A stretch of DNA of 64,000 nt, from positions 391,501 to 455,500 of the forward strand of contig CAJNDS010001624.1 of the NCBI GenBank assembly GCA_905221605.1, read 5' to 3'. Source of the DNA: Symbiodinium natans (lineage: Eukaryota; Sar; Dinophyceae; Suessiales; Symbiodiniaceae). Shown one piece after another: positions 52,480 to 64,000 of the stretch. The notes under the pieces are model-generated. The model ran no database searches. It worked only from the letters and a program-made list of their open reading frames with translations, and was not told the origin of the DNA. Position 1 is the first letter of the stretch. Each line of letters opens with the position of its first letter. The position numbers and the translations under genes are program-made.

Positions 52480-53900
52480 GTGTTTAGGGCTTGGGCTCAG
52501 GACATGCCGCGTGTGATTTCAGCCAAGGACCCGTCTAGGATTTGTTGGTTCCTTCAAAGGTGCCACAGGAGCAGAGAAGCACGCTTGGAACGAACTTACA
52601 CGCAAGAAAACAGAGGCATGTGTCCCCTAACCCTAAACCCTAAACCCCAAATGTCTAGAAAACCTCCTTGCAGCAGCCTGGGCCGCCCAAAGCAGCTGTG
52701 GACGCGGCGAGGCATGCTGGCTCCTCTGCGAAGGGCTTATATTTAGGGTTTAGGGTTTAGGGTTTAGGGTTTAGGGTTTAGGGTGACGCCGGTGACGCCC
52801 AGCACCAACCTATATGAAGTAGGGTTTAGGGTTTAGGGTTTGGGGTCTCTTCATATGAAGTAGGGTTTTCTATTTCTTGTACCCCCCGAAAGGACACCCG
52901 GTATATACCCTCACCAAGATTAAAAAGGAACCTTATATACACTCACCCCAAAAACAGTCACATAAACCCTGTTTCAATCTGAGATGCCACTCATATGAAG
53001 GAACGTCTATGGACTCTCGCATAGAGGGTTCCCTTCCAAAATACAACAATCCTCAATATAAGAGGGAAACACCCTTAGTATGGTAAGCTAATCCCAAATC
53101 CTAAGCCCTAAACAGCCAGATTCAGTCGTCTGTGCTTTTGACTCTTCAACTTAGGAGCTACAAAAGACCAACTGGTTCAGGTACTTTCAGAACTTGGGCC
53201 CCAAAGTGTTTGGTCCGCAGCTTGTATTCCGCCGTGGTGTTTCATGCAGACTTCGGGGTTTTGGGAAGAGTGGTTGGGGGAGGGGGGGATTCCGACCTCG
53301 CTTTGCTCCAGCGCCGAAGTCAACTTCGTGTAACGTCGCCAAGAGCCGTTGGCTCGCTCATTGGCCTGCTCGTTGCTGGTGGGAGGAGCTGGACAGGGAG
53401 TCTTCCCTGCCGAAGACCTCTCCGGCTTCCTTGCCTTCACTGCTCAAGACATCGAGGATCCTCCGCGCATTCTTCCGCCACATCTACGTTCTTTCTCTCC
53501 TTTTATCTCTTCGCCTCGGTTCTTTGCCTTGCTGCCGCTGCTTGCGACTCTTGACTGTTATTTCCCCGACAGCCGGGCAGGCTCGACACAGAGCCGCTGC
53601 TTTTTTTAGGGTTTAGGGCTTAGGGTTTAGGGTTTAGGGTTTTAGGGGATAGGGCTTAGGGTTTAGGGTTTAGGGTCAACTCTCCTGACCCGTACTTCTT
53701 GTCCCCCCCCCCCCCGGCTTGGCGTGTCCCTCCTTCTCCTGGCGCGAAGCGACTCTGGTCGCTAAAGCCCCTGACCCACAACAGTGCACAGAAAGGCTTC
53801 TTCTTTGACGACGCCTGACTGGACGTGTTTAATATCTGCCAGTTGATCTTAGATACCTCATCCCAAGCGAACTCTATATAAGCCCATAACAGCCCGAAAT
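52480..53900. other. Unique stretch with open frames on both strands
   Basis: Around 53130-53620 three plus frames and one minus frame are open for 80-140 codons. Such simultaneous openness reflects GC-rich composition and does not single out a gene. The plus frame reading GVFPAEDLSGFLAFTAQDIE at about 53395 looks the most protein-like. A TTTAGGG array follows. Confidence 0.3.
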
Positions 53901-53949
53901 ACTAAATAATCCAAAGAAGATCCTTTGGAGCTAGGCCCCCGGAACCGGG

Positions 53950-54100
53950 GGTTTGGGCAGGGGTACTTGGGGCGTAAGGGAAGGCAGTTGGGGGGGGTTG
54001 GTGCTCCTCCATGAGGCTTGGCCACCAGCCCAAGATGGTGGGGGTGCCGTAGATGTGCCTCAGTTCAGGCCCAGAAAAGAGGACGCCGCTGTCGGAACCT
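53950..54100 (-). CDS. Candidate exon, unknown protein
   Basis: Minus-strand reading GPELRHIYGTPTILGWWPSL followed by MEEHQPPPTAFPYAPSTPAQ. It lies just downstream of a family B element (about 54105-54220). Family unknown. Confidence 0.35.
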
Positions 54101-54509
54101 TTTCTGGCACTACTTATGATTGGGATAACCCCTAGAAGGCCTTTTAGGGGTATTATAAGTAGGGTTATGAGTACAGTTATAAGTGGTTTAGTAAGTACCA
54201 TGAACCTTCAAGTAGGAGCCTTCCTTTCGAGTGGCCCTTGTGGATTACCGTGATTCGGGTCGTCAGGGCCGGTCCCGAACCTCCCACGGTTTAGCGTCTA
54301 GGGTTTAGGGTTTAGGGTTTAGACCCCCTTAGGAATCTGAGCTCTGCGGCTCCAGGAAGGACTGGAGGGTGAGGTTGGTCTCCGACTGCAATGCGCGGCG
54401 CACCTCAGTGCCCGCACCCCGGATTTCTGCTAACAGTCCTTGATAGGAAATATCGTACCCTCTATCAAAATCCATATTGAGGACTGTTAGTATAAGGGGG
54501 AACATCCTA

Positions 54510-57500
54510 AGGGTTAGGGCTTAGAGTTTAGGGGTAAAGGTTCGGGAAAGTTTTCTGGGTTTATGCTTGGTCGATGGTTTTCTGATCATATATAAACGGT
54601 GCCAACAGCCACGACCTCGACCCCAGCTTCATGTGAACACGTCATGCCATCATGGATTTATGCCAAGAGCCATCCGGAAACCTCGGCTAAACCCTACACC
54701 CTACACCCTAAACCCTAAACCCTACACCGCTTTTGTTGGTTTCCAGCTTCTTGGATTTACGAGGAGCAAGGCTACTGGAAGGGGGGGTGGGGGTTCCTAT
54801 CATAAGGCTTGTACTATTTGGGGGATAAGACAAGAGGCTTCCCAAATTTGGGGATATACCACCCTAAACCCTAAACCCTAAAGCCTAAACCCTAACCCTA
54901 AACCCTAAACCCTAAACCCTAAACCCTAAACCCTAAACCCTAAACCCAGGACACCGCCTCAAACAACAAGATGCCCAAGCACCGCGTCCGCCGGTGCCAG
55001 CGGGACAACAGCGCAGACAGAGGCGAGGTGGCCGAGGTCCATCCTATGCTGCTTAGGGTTTAGGGTTTATAGGGTATAGGGTATAGGGTATAGGGTTTAG
55101 GGTTTAGGGTTTAGGGTTTAGGGTTTAGGGTTTAGGGTTTAGGGTTCAGGGCGTAAGGTTTTCTTTTGCCTGCTGAGCTGCTGCCTAGCTGAAGGATGGC
55201 TTACGGTTTTAGTTATAGGGTTGAGAGCTATAGGGTTACGGCTTTAAGCTCTTTGGGCTCTCTAACGTGGAACTTTGGCGAATCAGATCTTCAAACAGTG
55301 CTTCCCTGCCTATAAATCCCCGTTGCGTGATCCGTCCGCCTCTGGCGGCAGAATGTTTTGCCGAGCAGCTTTCCGTCCAGAGGTGCGTAGTGGCTGAAGA
55401 TCTCCTAAGCAAAGCTCTTCAAAACCTACTAGCCCTCGGCCTGAGAAATCCTGGCTCCAGGCTATACAGACAAGTTGCTCTAGGCAAACGCTCAGCCCTA
55501 AAATCCGAAAGCCCAAAAGCAACACAACCTGAAATTCAAAATGCTGCCCTAAACACTAATCCGACATCTAGACATGCTTGGACCTTCAAGTACCAGCCTA
55601 CATAGCTTAAAGCTCGTGCAATACATGGTACGTGCGCCAGAATTATATTGAGGGTTTTGGAAATAGGAGCACTGTTTGTTGGGGTTCCTCGAAGAAGGTC
55701 GAGACAATTGGGGAGGGGCCCGCTTACCATACCAACTATCGTAATTTAGGATGTTTCATAACTCTACTTATAACTCGGGGGGCCCTCCTTATATAAGACC
55801 TAAGAGGTAAACAGCACTCAGCATTAAAATCGCTTCTCAAAGTCCGGCGCAAGTCAGAGGCTTTTGCAATGCTAACAGTCCCAAACCCTAAAGCCTAACC
55901 CAAGCCCTAACCCTAAGCCCTACACCCCCCAACCCTAAACCCTAAACCCTAAACCCTAAACCCTAAACCCTAAACCCTAAACCCTAAAACCATAAGCACT
56001 AAACTGCGCTGCTGGCTTGAGGGTTTCAGGCTTCAAGGGTTGGATCAACACACTCCGAGGCTTAGGGTTTAGGATATTTAGGGTTTAGGATATTTAGGGT
56101 TTAGGGTTTAGGGTAGTTACCGGGTAGTTCTGGAGTAGAGTTTTGGGTTTTGGGCTCATGGTTGGTTTGTTCATGGTTTAGGGGCGCAGCCAGCGTTTGG
56201 GGTTCTAGGCTAGGACGTACGGGTTTTTGGCGCATCCCTAGACCCTAAACCCTAAAGTGAGTTGCTTAGAGGGCTTTCGGGCTGAGGGTGTGGGGGCGGC
56301 CAGGACACAGTGAGCTGAAGCACGGAAGGTGCACAAGGGTTTTCCTTGGCACAAGGCCCAGGTACCCAGAAGCGCGTACAATGGCCACAACAAAAAACAT
56401 CGATTTCTGAAATTAGGGGGTATCTTTTTGGGGTCCTTGTTATAAGGGGATCCTACTAGTTGAAGATCTATATTGGGGTCCCTATTTTCGTACTATACCC
56501 CCCCGTACCCCCCCCCCCCGATTTTAGGTAAAGAGCAGGGACAGGAGGACCATATCCGGAAGTTTTCGGGCAGCGGTTCAGCTGACCGACTCTACAATCT
56601 GAAGGCCATACGCGATGAGCTGCGTGCAGCACTCTGATCATGGCTTGGGACGTTCCCCCTTGTACTAGCAGTCCTTAAAAGGGATTCTAGTAACCCCCTA
56701 TGTTCATTCCTGCTAGTATACTCGGGAACATCCCAAACTAGCGTCGTCGCTGCTCTTTCATGGAGTTGGTGCTCGGGGGGTTCCCTGCTGGCATTTGTTT
56801 TCCAAGTTTGGGGGGGGGGGGGGGGGGGGGGGGGCTTGGGAGACCGGTTTAGGGTTTAGGGGGTTGGGGGTTTACGGTTTACGGTTTACGGTTTAGGGCA
56901 GGTCCCCGGCAAAGGCCGCAAATGAGGACTGAACCCTCAGAGCCACAGCACCTTCAAAGTGGGTTAAGGGTTTCGGGCTTGGGGGTGAGATTCAACTCTT
57001 TAAATTCAGGTTCTGTTCGGGCCCCTGTTTTACTCTGGCCCCCGTCTCTGAGGGGCACCCATAAGGGTGAACAACTAACCCTAAACCCTAAACCCTAAAC
57101 CCTAAACCCTAAACCCTAAACCCTAAACCCTAAACCCTAAACCCTAAACCCTAAACCCTAAACCCTAAACCCTAAACCCTAAACCCTAAACCCTAACCGC
57201 TAAACCCTAAACGCTAAACCCTAAACCCTAAACCCTAAACCCTAAACCCTAAACCCACCCCCCCCCCCCCAAAAAAAAAAAAAAAAAAACTTAAAGACCC
57301 CAACTTGCTATAAACTTCAGCCCGGAGGGCCAGGGCCTGCGCTGCCTTGGCCGCCTGGCCCGCAGTCATGGCGCTCCTGATGCTTCCACTCTGAGTGCAA
57401 CCTTTAAGACCTTTCCCCTGCACCCCAAACCCTAAACTCTAGCCCTAAACCCGAAACCCCAAACTTAGACCCTAAACCCTAAAAAACTTAGCCCTAAACC

Positions 57501-57580
57501 CTAAACCACGAACTTCGGGTTTTAACCCTTCAGGGTGTTTTTGTTTGATGCGCCTTTGTAGAGGCTGTGGGGCTTCCAGC
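54510..57580. other. Repeat mosaic, no confident gene
   Basis: Telomere-type arrays, families A (55709), E (56644) and F (56402). The plus frame 55267-55605 is open for 112 codons and ends in a family-B-like CCTTCAAGTACC segment; I could not assign it. Confidence 0.4.
57076..57256. repeat. Longest telomere-type array in the window
   Basis: About 25 CCCTAAA units with a few CCGCTAAA/ACGCTAAA variants, then C11 and A19 tracts at 57257-57288. Confidence 0.95.
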
Positions 57581-57588
57581 TGATGTCT

Positions 57589-57698
57589 TGGTAGCCCAGG
57601 AACCACATTATCATCAGGGTACCCTGTTTGAGGTTGGTTACTTTACAAGACAAACCTAGAGCCAGCAAAAGGGCAAAAGGGTACCACTGGGCTACCTG
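57589..57698. mobile_element. Family H palindromic element, reference copy
   Basis: Ends GGTAGCCCAGGAACCACAT and GGGTACCACTGGGCTACC are inverted. Related or degenerate copies: about 12390-12500 (beta-tubulin intron 3), 21900-22022, 51630-51690, and 60718-60956, where a separate hairpin element (CCTAAAAGTTAAACTTTTAG, about 60830-60910) sits inside. Confidence 0.68.
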
Positions 57699-58393
57699 GA
57701 TGTTATTTGTGTATGTGTGTGAGTAAAAGGGTTTTAGGGTTTAGGGTTTAGGGGTACGAATTGGGGTTGTTCGGTTGGAGTGCTCCTTCTTGGTTCTGAG
57801 AACCTGACATGCCCAGCCTTCCTAATTAAATTAGTTTCAAGAAAGGCTCTTCGTATGGGCCCTTGATTGGGGGGGGGGCCTACTTATATACCCCTAAGAA
57901 GAACTGAGTCAGAACCCGTACACAAAAGGCAAAGGAACAATATTAAGCGACCATGTAACTACCCTTAGAAGTCCGACTGCCATAGACCGCTCTGCATAGA
58001 CCCTATCGCAAGATTCCATAGACCGCAATTCCCACCAGAAGTCCGACCCTTAATCTGCATTTGCCAGGAACATTCACACGGCGAATCTCCCAAAACCTGT
58101 GCCACTCTCCATAAGAGTGAAGCTATACTCCTCTTGGAACCTGAATGAACATACTACTTTTAAATATTTCCTAGGGTTCTACAAAATAAATCCTAAGGGG
58201 GCTCTTGGAAGAAACCCCCGAAAGCGGCGTGAGGGGACGAATCACTAGAAAAACCCTAAGCCCTAAACCCTAAACTCTAAACCCTAAACCCTAAAGGCCC
58301 AAAAAACACCGGTGTATCCAGGTCCTGGGGCCCGAAGCTTACCGGGTTTAGGGCCCTCAGCTCCCCCCAAAACCGACATGCTAAACCCTAACT

Positions 58394-58534
58394 AAGGAAG
58401 CCCTAAACCCTAAACCCTAAACCCTAAACCCTAAACCCTAAACCCTAAACCCTAAACCCTAAACCCTAAACCCTAAACCCTAAACCCTAAACCCTAACCC
58501 TAAACCCTAAACCCTCAACCCTCAACCCTCAACC
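58394..58534. repeat. CCCTAAA array grading into CCCTCAA
   Basis: About 15 perfect units followed by one short CCCTAA unit and four CCCTCAA units, a local spread of a single variant. Confidence 0.93.
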
Positions 58535-58779
58535 CTCAACCCTAACCAAGGAAGCCTCAACCCAACCCCGCTCTGCCAAGTAGCTCCACTAGCTCCATGT
58601 AGCTCAGCAGCTCCCTCGCCTCCTCAAGGGCTGCTTTTCGAGTTGGTTAGGGTTTAGGGTTTGTTTAGGGTTTAGGGTTTAGGGTTTAGGGTTTAGAGTT
58701 TAGGGTTTAGGGTTTAGGGTTTAGGGTTTAGGGCTTAGGGCTTAGGGTTTGGGGTTGAGTTGCAGGTTTGCAAACCCCC

Positions 58780-59010
58780 CCCCCACACACACACACACAC
58801 ACACACAGACACAGAGCCAGAGCCAGAGCCAGAGACACACACACACACACATACACACACACACACACACAAGCACACAAACACACAACACACAAGCAAA
58901 CAAACAACGAAAGAACAAACACGAACAAACAAACAGACAACTAAGCAAACGCCGAAAAAAAAAACACAGACAAGCAGACAGAAAAAAACAAACACAGGCA
59001 AGCAGACAGA
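58780..59010. repeat. CA microsatellite and purine/CA low-complexity tract
   Basis: CA repeats with AGAGCC copies, then CAAACAAACA, then a 30-bp unit with AGGCAAGCAGACAGAAAAAA tandemly repeated (58970-59030). Confidence 0.85.
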
Positions 59011-59147
59011 AAAAACAAACACAGGCAACAGATTCAACACTCATGTGTTCAATTCGCATGTCCGTTGCAAGGTGCAATCACTAATCGGGGAGGGGTGTTG
59101 TCAAAATATTAGGGCCTAAGCACCAGATGTGGACACCGCACGTGCGC

Positions 59148-59222
59148 TCAAGAAACCACGTATCTGCGCTGAGAAGCTGGAAGCTCGCGATGGAGGCCAT
59201 CGAGCGTCTCGCGAAATGCCTC
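59148..59222 (-). CDS. Candidate terminal exon, 24 codons plus stop
   Basis: Opens after CTTTGCAG|G and reads EAFRETLDGLHRELPASQRR then YVVS and TGA. A GT donor also exists at YV|GT. The opposite strand has an Ala/Lys-rich frame here that I judge a shadow. Family unknown. Confidence 0.35.
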   Translation of the reverse strand, partial: EAFRETLDGLHRELPASQRRYVVS

Positions 59223-59367
59223 CTGCAAAGAAGCAGGCGCTACAAGCTCTGAGCTGGAGGGCTTGTGCTTGTGAAGTAGCAGGTGCGGCTTTGGCTCGAC
59301 AGTGCATTGGTCATCGCAATTAATACGGAAAATAATCGTCATGGTGTATAAACAAATAACAAGGGAC

Positions 59368-59610
59368 ATATATATATATATATATATTTATTTATTTATT
59401 TATTTATCTATATTTGTACATATACATACATACAAACATACAAACATACATACATACATTACTACATTACTTACATACATACATACATACATGCATGCAT
59501 GCATACATACATACATACATACATACATACATACAATATATACAATATATACAAACCAAGAAATCTCTCTCCCTATACATATACATAGAAAGATAGACAG
59601 AGAGAGATAG
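59368..59610. repeat. AT, TTTA and ATAC microsatellites
   Basis: TA repeats, TTTA repeats and about 25 ATAC/ATGC tetranucleotides, followed by GATAGATA units. Non-coding. Confidence 0.9.
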
Positions 59611-59639
59611 ATAGATATATAGGGTGGGAAGCCGACTCA

Positions 59640-61350
59640 AGAAAGCAGCCACCTGAACCCCAAGACCCTAAACCCTAAACCCCTGGCGGGTCCACGGTTC
59701 TCACGCATTGAGTGCGGACCCTAGGCAGGGCTCCTCGGCGAGCAGCGCCTGCGACCAGAATAGTTTAGGGTTTAGGGTTTAGGGTTTAGGGCAAGCTTAG
59801 GGTTTAGGGTTTAGGGTTTAGGGTTTAGGGTAGACAGTGAATGCTGGATTCAAACACTCGCCGTAGATGTTTGCCTTTTCTCAGCTGCGCATACATTGAA
59901 GTGCACATAAAAATTCGTCAAAGCGGCATGGTTCGTGTTCGTGTCCCTGTACAGCTTTAGCTGGCCCAAGCTGCTCGATCATCCGACAGCTTCTGAGGCA
60001 AAGAAGCCTACCCAAATTTAGGGTTTAGGGTTTAGGATTTAGGGTTCAGGGAACTCTCTACCGGATAGTTTTACAGATGGTCCGGTCTTCCTCCGGCACT
60101 GTGCAACTAAACTTCAAAAATTCAACTTTGCCCACTCGTCAGCTCCAAATGCCGTGGGTTCCTTGTGGCCGCACGGCTCCGAAGCCGCGAGCCGCCACTG
60201 AAAGAGGAAGTCACGAGCCCTGACCCATCCGCTGCAGCTGGCGAATGAGAATCCCGAAACCCTAAACCCTCATCCTAGTTTGGGGGGTTTACGAACATAA
60301 AGTGGCCCCCTAATAGAGACCCCCAAATAGTAGGATTCCCTTGTCATGGGGACCCCAAGAAGGTCCCCGAATTTCGGAAACCCCCGCTAAACCCTAAACC
60401 CTAAACCCTAAATCCTGATGAGGCTTGCGGCTGTCTGAGGGTAGTTTCATGGGCCCTTACAAAGGTCCCTAACCTCCTTTAAAGGGTTCTGATGAAAGGG
60501 CCCTTAATTTCTCTCCGGGATGTAACAGGTATATAAGCGGCACCCTTTTAAGGGCCCATACGAAGGGACCATGTAATTACCCATACAGGCTGTCCTCACC
60601 CTATAAACTCTAAACCTCCGGACTTTGGGCTTCGTGGCTTCGACTCTCCAGATCGTCAGGCTGTGAGACGTGTTTTTCCGGCAAGTTCAAGGACAAGCTG
60701 AAACACTGGTTTAGGGGACTAGGTAGCCAACCCGAAGCCCTAAACCCTAAACCCTAAGCCCGGTAGCCATATAGTTGGAGTTTCGGGTTTCGGGCTTGGG
60801 GTACCTGATCTTACTTGGCAGACTTCTGAACCCCTCCTAAAAGTTAAACTTTTAGCCCCCTTATTGTAGGTATAAGGAAACCCAAAAAGTTAAAGTCCTA
60901 AGAGCCAACCAGAAGACAGCCAAGCTTTGTTAGGCCACCGGGCTACCTGAGGATCCGACTTGGGGCTTACGTAGGGTCGGTGAGCAATAAGACATCGCGG
61001 GCTGCCCGTTGAGAGGGGAAAACAGAAGCATGGTAGTGGTCGGGGGGTTCAGGGTTTAGGGTTTAGGGTTTAGGGGTTTAGGACAGCTCATCACGGCCGG
61101 GAACGAAAAATATTTCAGCAACGTGAAGGGACGCTGCTCCGCAGGGCAAGCGCCATCAATAGTACTTGAAGGTTCACGGGGTAATTATAAGTAGGGTCAG
61201 TATTCAGAAAGGTAACGTTTATACACATGTGTATGTACATATATATGTAGACACCTGAGTTGAGGTACTTATAGCCCTACTTACAACTCCCTATGAACCT
61301 TCAACTATCCATGCAAGCATCACAGGACCTCACGAATAATTCGCCTACGC
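59640..61350. other. Repeat mosaic upstream of the TIR-like gene's 3' end
   Basis: TTTAGGG arrays at 59763-59832, elements of families F (60287-60390), G (60445-60590), H (60718-60956) and B (61160-61310), and one candidate exon (60120-60205). The family B copy ends about 40 bp from the stop codon of the TIR-like gene. Confidence 0.5.
60120..60205 (-). CDS. Candidate terminal exon, unknown protein
   Basis: Opens after CTCTTTCAG and reads WRLAASEPCGHKEPTAFGAD then EWAKLNF and TGA. Family unknown. Confidence 0.32.
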
Positions 61351-63083
61351 TTACCGGCGGCGGCAAGTACGCCACATGAGCCCTGCAAAAACGGCTGCAC
61401 AACTTAGCCACAAAAACACCAGCCAAGGGCTGCGAGAGTAGACAGTAATTGCACACATGCTTCTAAGCATGAACAAGAAGAATACCACGCCGAAGGTGAT
61501 CAAGGTGTGGATGTAGCCATTGAAAGTGCCATGGCCGTCTGGCTTAAGCATACCCTCGCTCACGAAATCCAATGCAACGAAGCTGGCGGGTAGCCAAAGC
61601 AGGTTCAGCCCCACCACAACGCTCAAGAAATAGTACAGGATACTCTCGATCGGCGCTTCTGCCTTACACATTGCAAGGACAGGCTCAAGACACAGACTGA
61701 GAACTGGCGTCATGATCAGAAAGATGTATGCGCGCGACAAGCTGGATGGCTTGATAATACCCAGTACCTCTTGGTAGAAAGGCCCACGGACGTAGTCCGA
61801 GAAGACCTCTAGGCTGCCGTACCAATGCATGATGGCATCATGGATGGCTCTTCGATCAAAGTCGCTTGTGCAATCCACATGGTCCAAGCTGAAAGTCTTT
61901 AGGTCACGCAGGAGCTGGTGTTTAGACCTGCAGCCCATTCCCAGCGCATGCACAGCCGGAATGAAAGAACAGCCAGATAGCATCAACAAGACCCCGATCA
62001 GGAAAAGTCCTGGACCATCTGAATCTGCCGGATGTTGTCGAGCTTGTCTGGCAGACCATCTGGCATACCAGAATGTGATGCTCAACAAGTGCATGCACAT
62101 GTAGATCTGACACACCACGCCCTCTATATAGATCGGTGATATCACAATCTTTCCTGTTGGGTTCAGCTTGCGATATGCCGCGATTTCGAAGACGCACCAG
62201 AGTCTTGACCTCAAGTCTCCCATGTCGAAAACAGCCCTTTGCTACCAACAAAAACTCATTGCAACTAAAACCGAACTGGACTATACTGGATTTAAGAAGC
62301 AAGTGGCAGGTATGGTCCACTCCACAGAACGTGCAGCTCTGATGACGCCTGAAGAAAAGATCCAATGTTGTTGATCCCATCCTGGAGCTGCCTCTCGTCT
62401 GTCTGATTGATGCATACAACATCGAGAAAGCACACGTCCGACCATCCGGCCGCGTATGGTGAGCTTACGAGCCCGACCATTGCAAACATGCCGCCAAAAA
62501 CCATCAGCCAACTTCCGATGGGAATGTCATCGGTGAATCCGATGGTGAGACTCTGCCAGCGGCTCCATAGGGGAAGAACATCGAGCATGCAAAGTGTGCA
62601 GGCCAGGAGAACACCTGCAGTCCAGGCGACCAACATGGCAGGCCATCCTCTTTGAAATAATAGTGAAAGGACCTTCCATCTGCCTGGGGTAACCCAAGTG
62701 TGTGAAAAGAATATGTCGAAGTTTTCCACTTGCTCGGAAAGGCCACTGAGCTTCGACCGTCGTTGCATGCTTAGCTCAGATGGTCGGTATCGCCAAACTC
62801 TGCCGGCCCATCGCATGGTTTCTCTCAGACGCACCCCTTGAAAACTCCCCCTGGTGCTCTGCGTGAGATCAACAGCCAGGTCGGATTGAAAACTCCGAGC
62901 ATCTCGCACAGGATCGGCTTCACCCCTCTTTGACCCCGGCTCGTTTAATGAATCGGGTTCATGTTTCTCGCCACATTCGGGAGGAGAAGGCCAATGCAAA
63001 CCGGACTCTTGTGACTCAACTTGCTCGACATCAATGGGCTGTTCGCTCTTCGAGCAACAGCCCCGACTGTGCGCTTGCCCCAT
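61351..63083 (-). CDS. TIR-like multi-pass membrane protein, two exons, 544 aa
   Basis: Exon 1 is 63083-62308 and exon 2 is 62209-61351. The 98-nt intron (62307-62210) is GC-AG with an AG|G acceptor, and joining restores SGPYL|SRLWCVFE. I chose the ATG at 63083 because it gives MGQAHSRGCC, an N-myristoylation context (Gly2, Ser6) with adjacent cysteines for palmitoylation. An upstream in-frame ATG at 63206 would add 41 residues. A TIR-like box (DIFFSHTW, 123-130) is followed by two hydrophobic segments (about 150-168 and 188-208), then FLDVVCINQTD (219-229) and SRLWCVFE (260-267). About six more hydrophobic segments follow, and the protein ends in RTCRRR. Glu267 in WCVFE may correspond to the catalytic Glu of TIR NADases; this is inference. 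The family resembles expanded dinoflagellate proteins I recall. Function is unknown; a signalling role at a membrane is plausible. Confidence 0.87.
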
Positions 63084-63209
63084 GGCTCCAGGTATCCGTT
63101 CTCGGGAACGTTCCCTTGAAGGGCACCAGCCTAAATGCTGCAGGGCTGGTGAACACCTGAGGTGACAGGTTGCAACAGCGCCCTTGCAAAAAATGCAATG
63201 AGACAATTC

Positions 63210-63600
63210 ATGAACCTAATGATGTGCTGACATAATAATATATAAGTGTCTAACAATATACTCAGACGAAATATAAATAAGATAGCAATAAAGTGATATT
63301 AACAACGTAATATGACAACAATATAAATAAATATTAGATATATATATATATATATAGACATATGCATACATGTCATGCAATAGAATATCAGAGAATACAA
63401 TACAAACTTCAATCCCAAAACCAGCCCACTCCGCGGGCTGGCCCATGCGGTTTAGGGTTTAGGCCCACCCCCTTCCATATCCCCCGCCGTTCCCATACAG
63501 TAACAAGCGGTTTGATGGGGTAAGAATAGAGCACCCTACACCCTATGCTTGCTTCAGGTCTCCTGCACCGCTTTTTTCCTAAACCCCAACCCGAAACCCC
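63210..63600. other. AT-rich upstream region of the TIR-like gene
   Basis: From 63220 to 63380 the sequence is strongly AT-rich with a TA microsatellite (63336-63356), then a two-unit TTTAGGG piece at 63451. No coding signal. It may hold the promoter or intergenic spacer, but no motif can be named. Confidence 0.4.
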
Positions 63601-64000
63601 GAACCCTAACTAGACCCAGGACTACCCCAGGAAGAAAAAGGGTACCCTTTTTGGTTTTAAGGGATTAGAAGGGAACCCCAACCCTAAAAAAGGAAGTAAG
63701 GGCCTACCCCCGGTCCTAGCTAAACTAAACCCTACTCTATTTGGGTGGTTGTCAAAATTATGCTCACTTTTGGGGTAACCTAAAATATTAGGTGCCATAT
63801 TACAAAAGGGATCCAAAAAGGGACCATGATTTTGACAACCACCCATTTATAACCACCCATTTGTAACTCAAGGAGACCATACCACTTACCTACTAGTCCT
63901 GTATCGGCTGCCTCCAAGCACTGTGCATCGGCGGCTAGGGCCTTCAGCGCTGTGAGGGCCTGCAGAGCTTAGTGATCCAGCGGTCCATCCTACTTCGGTT

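Noticed and set aside
58728-59119. Cys/Val/Leu-rich minus frames and Thr/His-rich plus frames
   Set aside because: CA microsatellite and CAAACA low-complexity tract; no motif or splice context.
59302-59652. Tyr/Ile/His-rich frames
   Set aside because: Translation of ATAC/AT microsatellites.

Overview
The window looks like nuclear DNA of a dinoflagellate, or a close alveolate relative. Four things point there. TTTAGGG telomere-type repeats occur in short arrays, in both orientations, through nearly the whole 64 kb. A complete beta-tubulin gene has introns that mostly start with GA or GC and end AG|G, which is the dinoflagellate splice style. A multi-pass membrane gene with a TIR-like RLWCVFE motif belongs to a type I recall from Symbiodiniaceae. 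A U6 snRNA-like copy has the expected core. The species cannot be named from sequence alone. Both complete protein genes, the integrase remnant and nearly all exon-like islands lie on the minus strand, as expected for unidirectional gene arrays.

The best-supported gene is beta-tubulin, on the minus strand from 13636 to 6115. I could reassemble it by hand as 19 exons of 16 to 257 nt that join in frame to exactly 445 codons plus a stop. It has 18 introns of 122 to 721 nt. Only two use GT donors; nine use GA, six GC, and one boundary is irregular. The introns hold telomeric arrays, MITE-like palindromes, microsatellites and, in intron 10, a U6-like copy. At 61351-63083 (minus) a two-exon gene with a 98-nt GC-AG intron encodes a 544-residue predicted acylated, multi-pass membrane protein with a split TIR-like domain.

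The rest is a mosaic. About a dozen families of short palindromic elements (lettered A to M here; mostly 80-150 bp with long terminal inverted repeats) are dispersed between TTTAGGG arrays. Between them lie many short islands, 50-150 bp, that read as protein on the minus strand and are often bounded by AG|G and GC/GA/GT. These are probably exons of further genes built like beta-tubulin; ordinary ORF calling misses them, and I give the best as low-confidence exon candidates. A 583-bp element with perfect 29-bp terminal inverted repeats carries two blocks of a 12-bp minisatellite (17683-18265). A decayed rve-type integrase sits in a repeat-poor block (about 38.9-41.2 kb).

Layout: 1-6114 repeat mosaic and the beta-tubulin 3' flank; 6115-13636 beta-tubulin; 13.7-17.6 kb exon islands and family B/E/K elements; 17.7-18.3 kb inverted-repeat element; 18.3-26.0 kb exon islands including an ankyrin-like one; 26-38.9 kb repeats, a minisatellite and nested elements; 38.9-41.2 kb integrase block; 41.3-49.4 kb repeats and microsatellites; 49.4-50.3 kb a dense exon cluster; 50.5-59.2 kb repeats with scattered exon islands; 61.35-63.1 kb the TIR-like gene; 63.2-64 kb AT-rich DNA and two more elements. 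No CRISPR, tRNA, rRNA or spliced-leader gene was seen.
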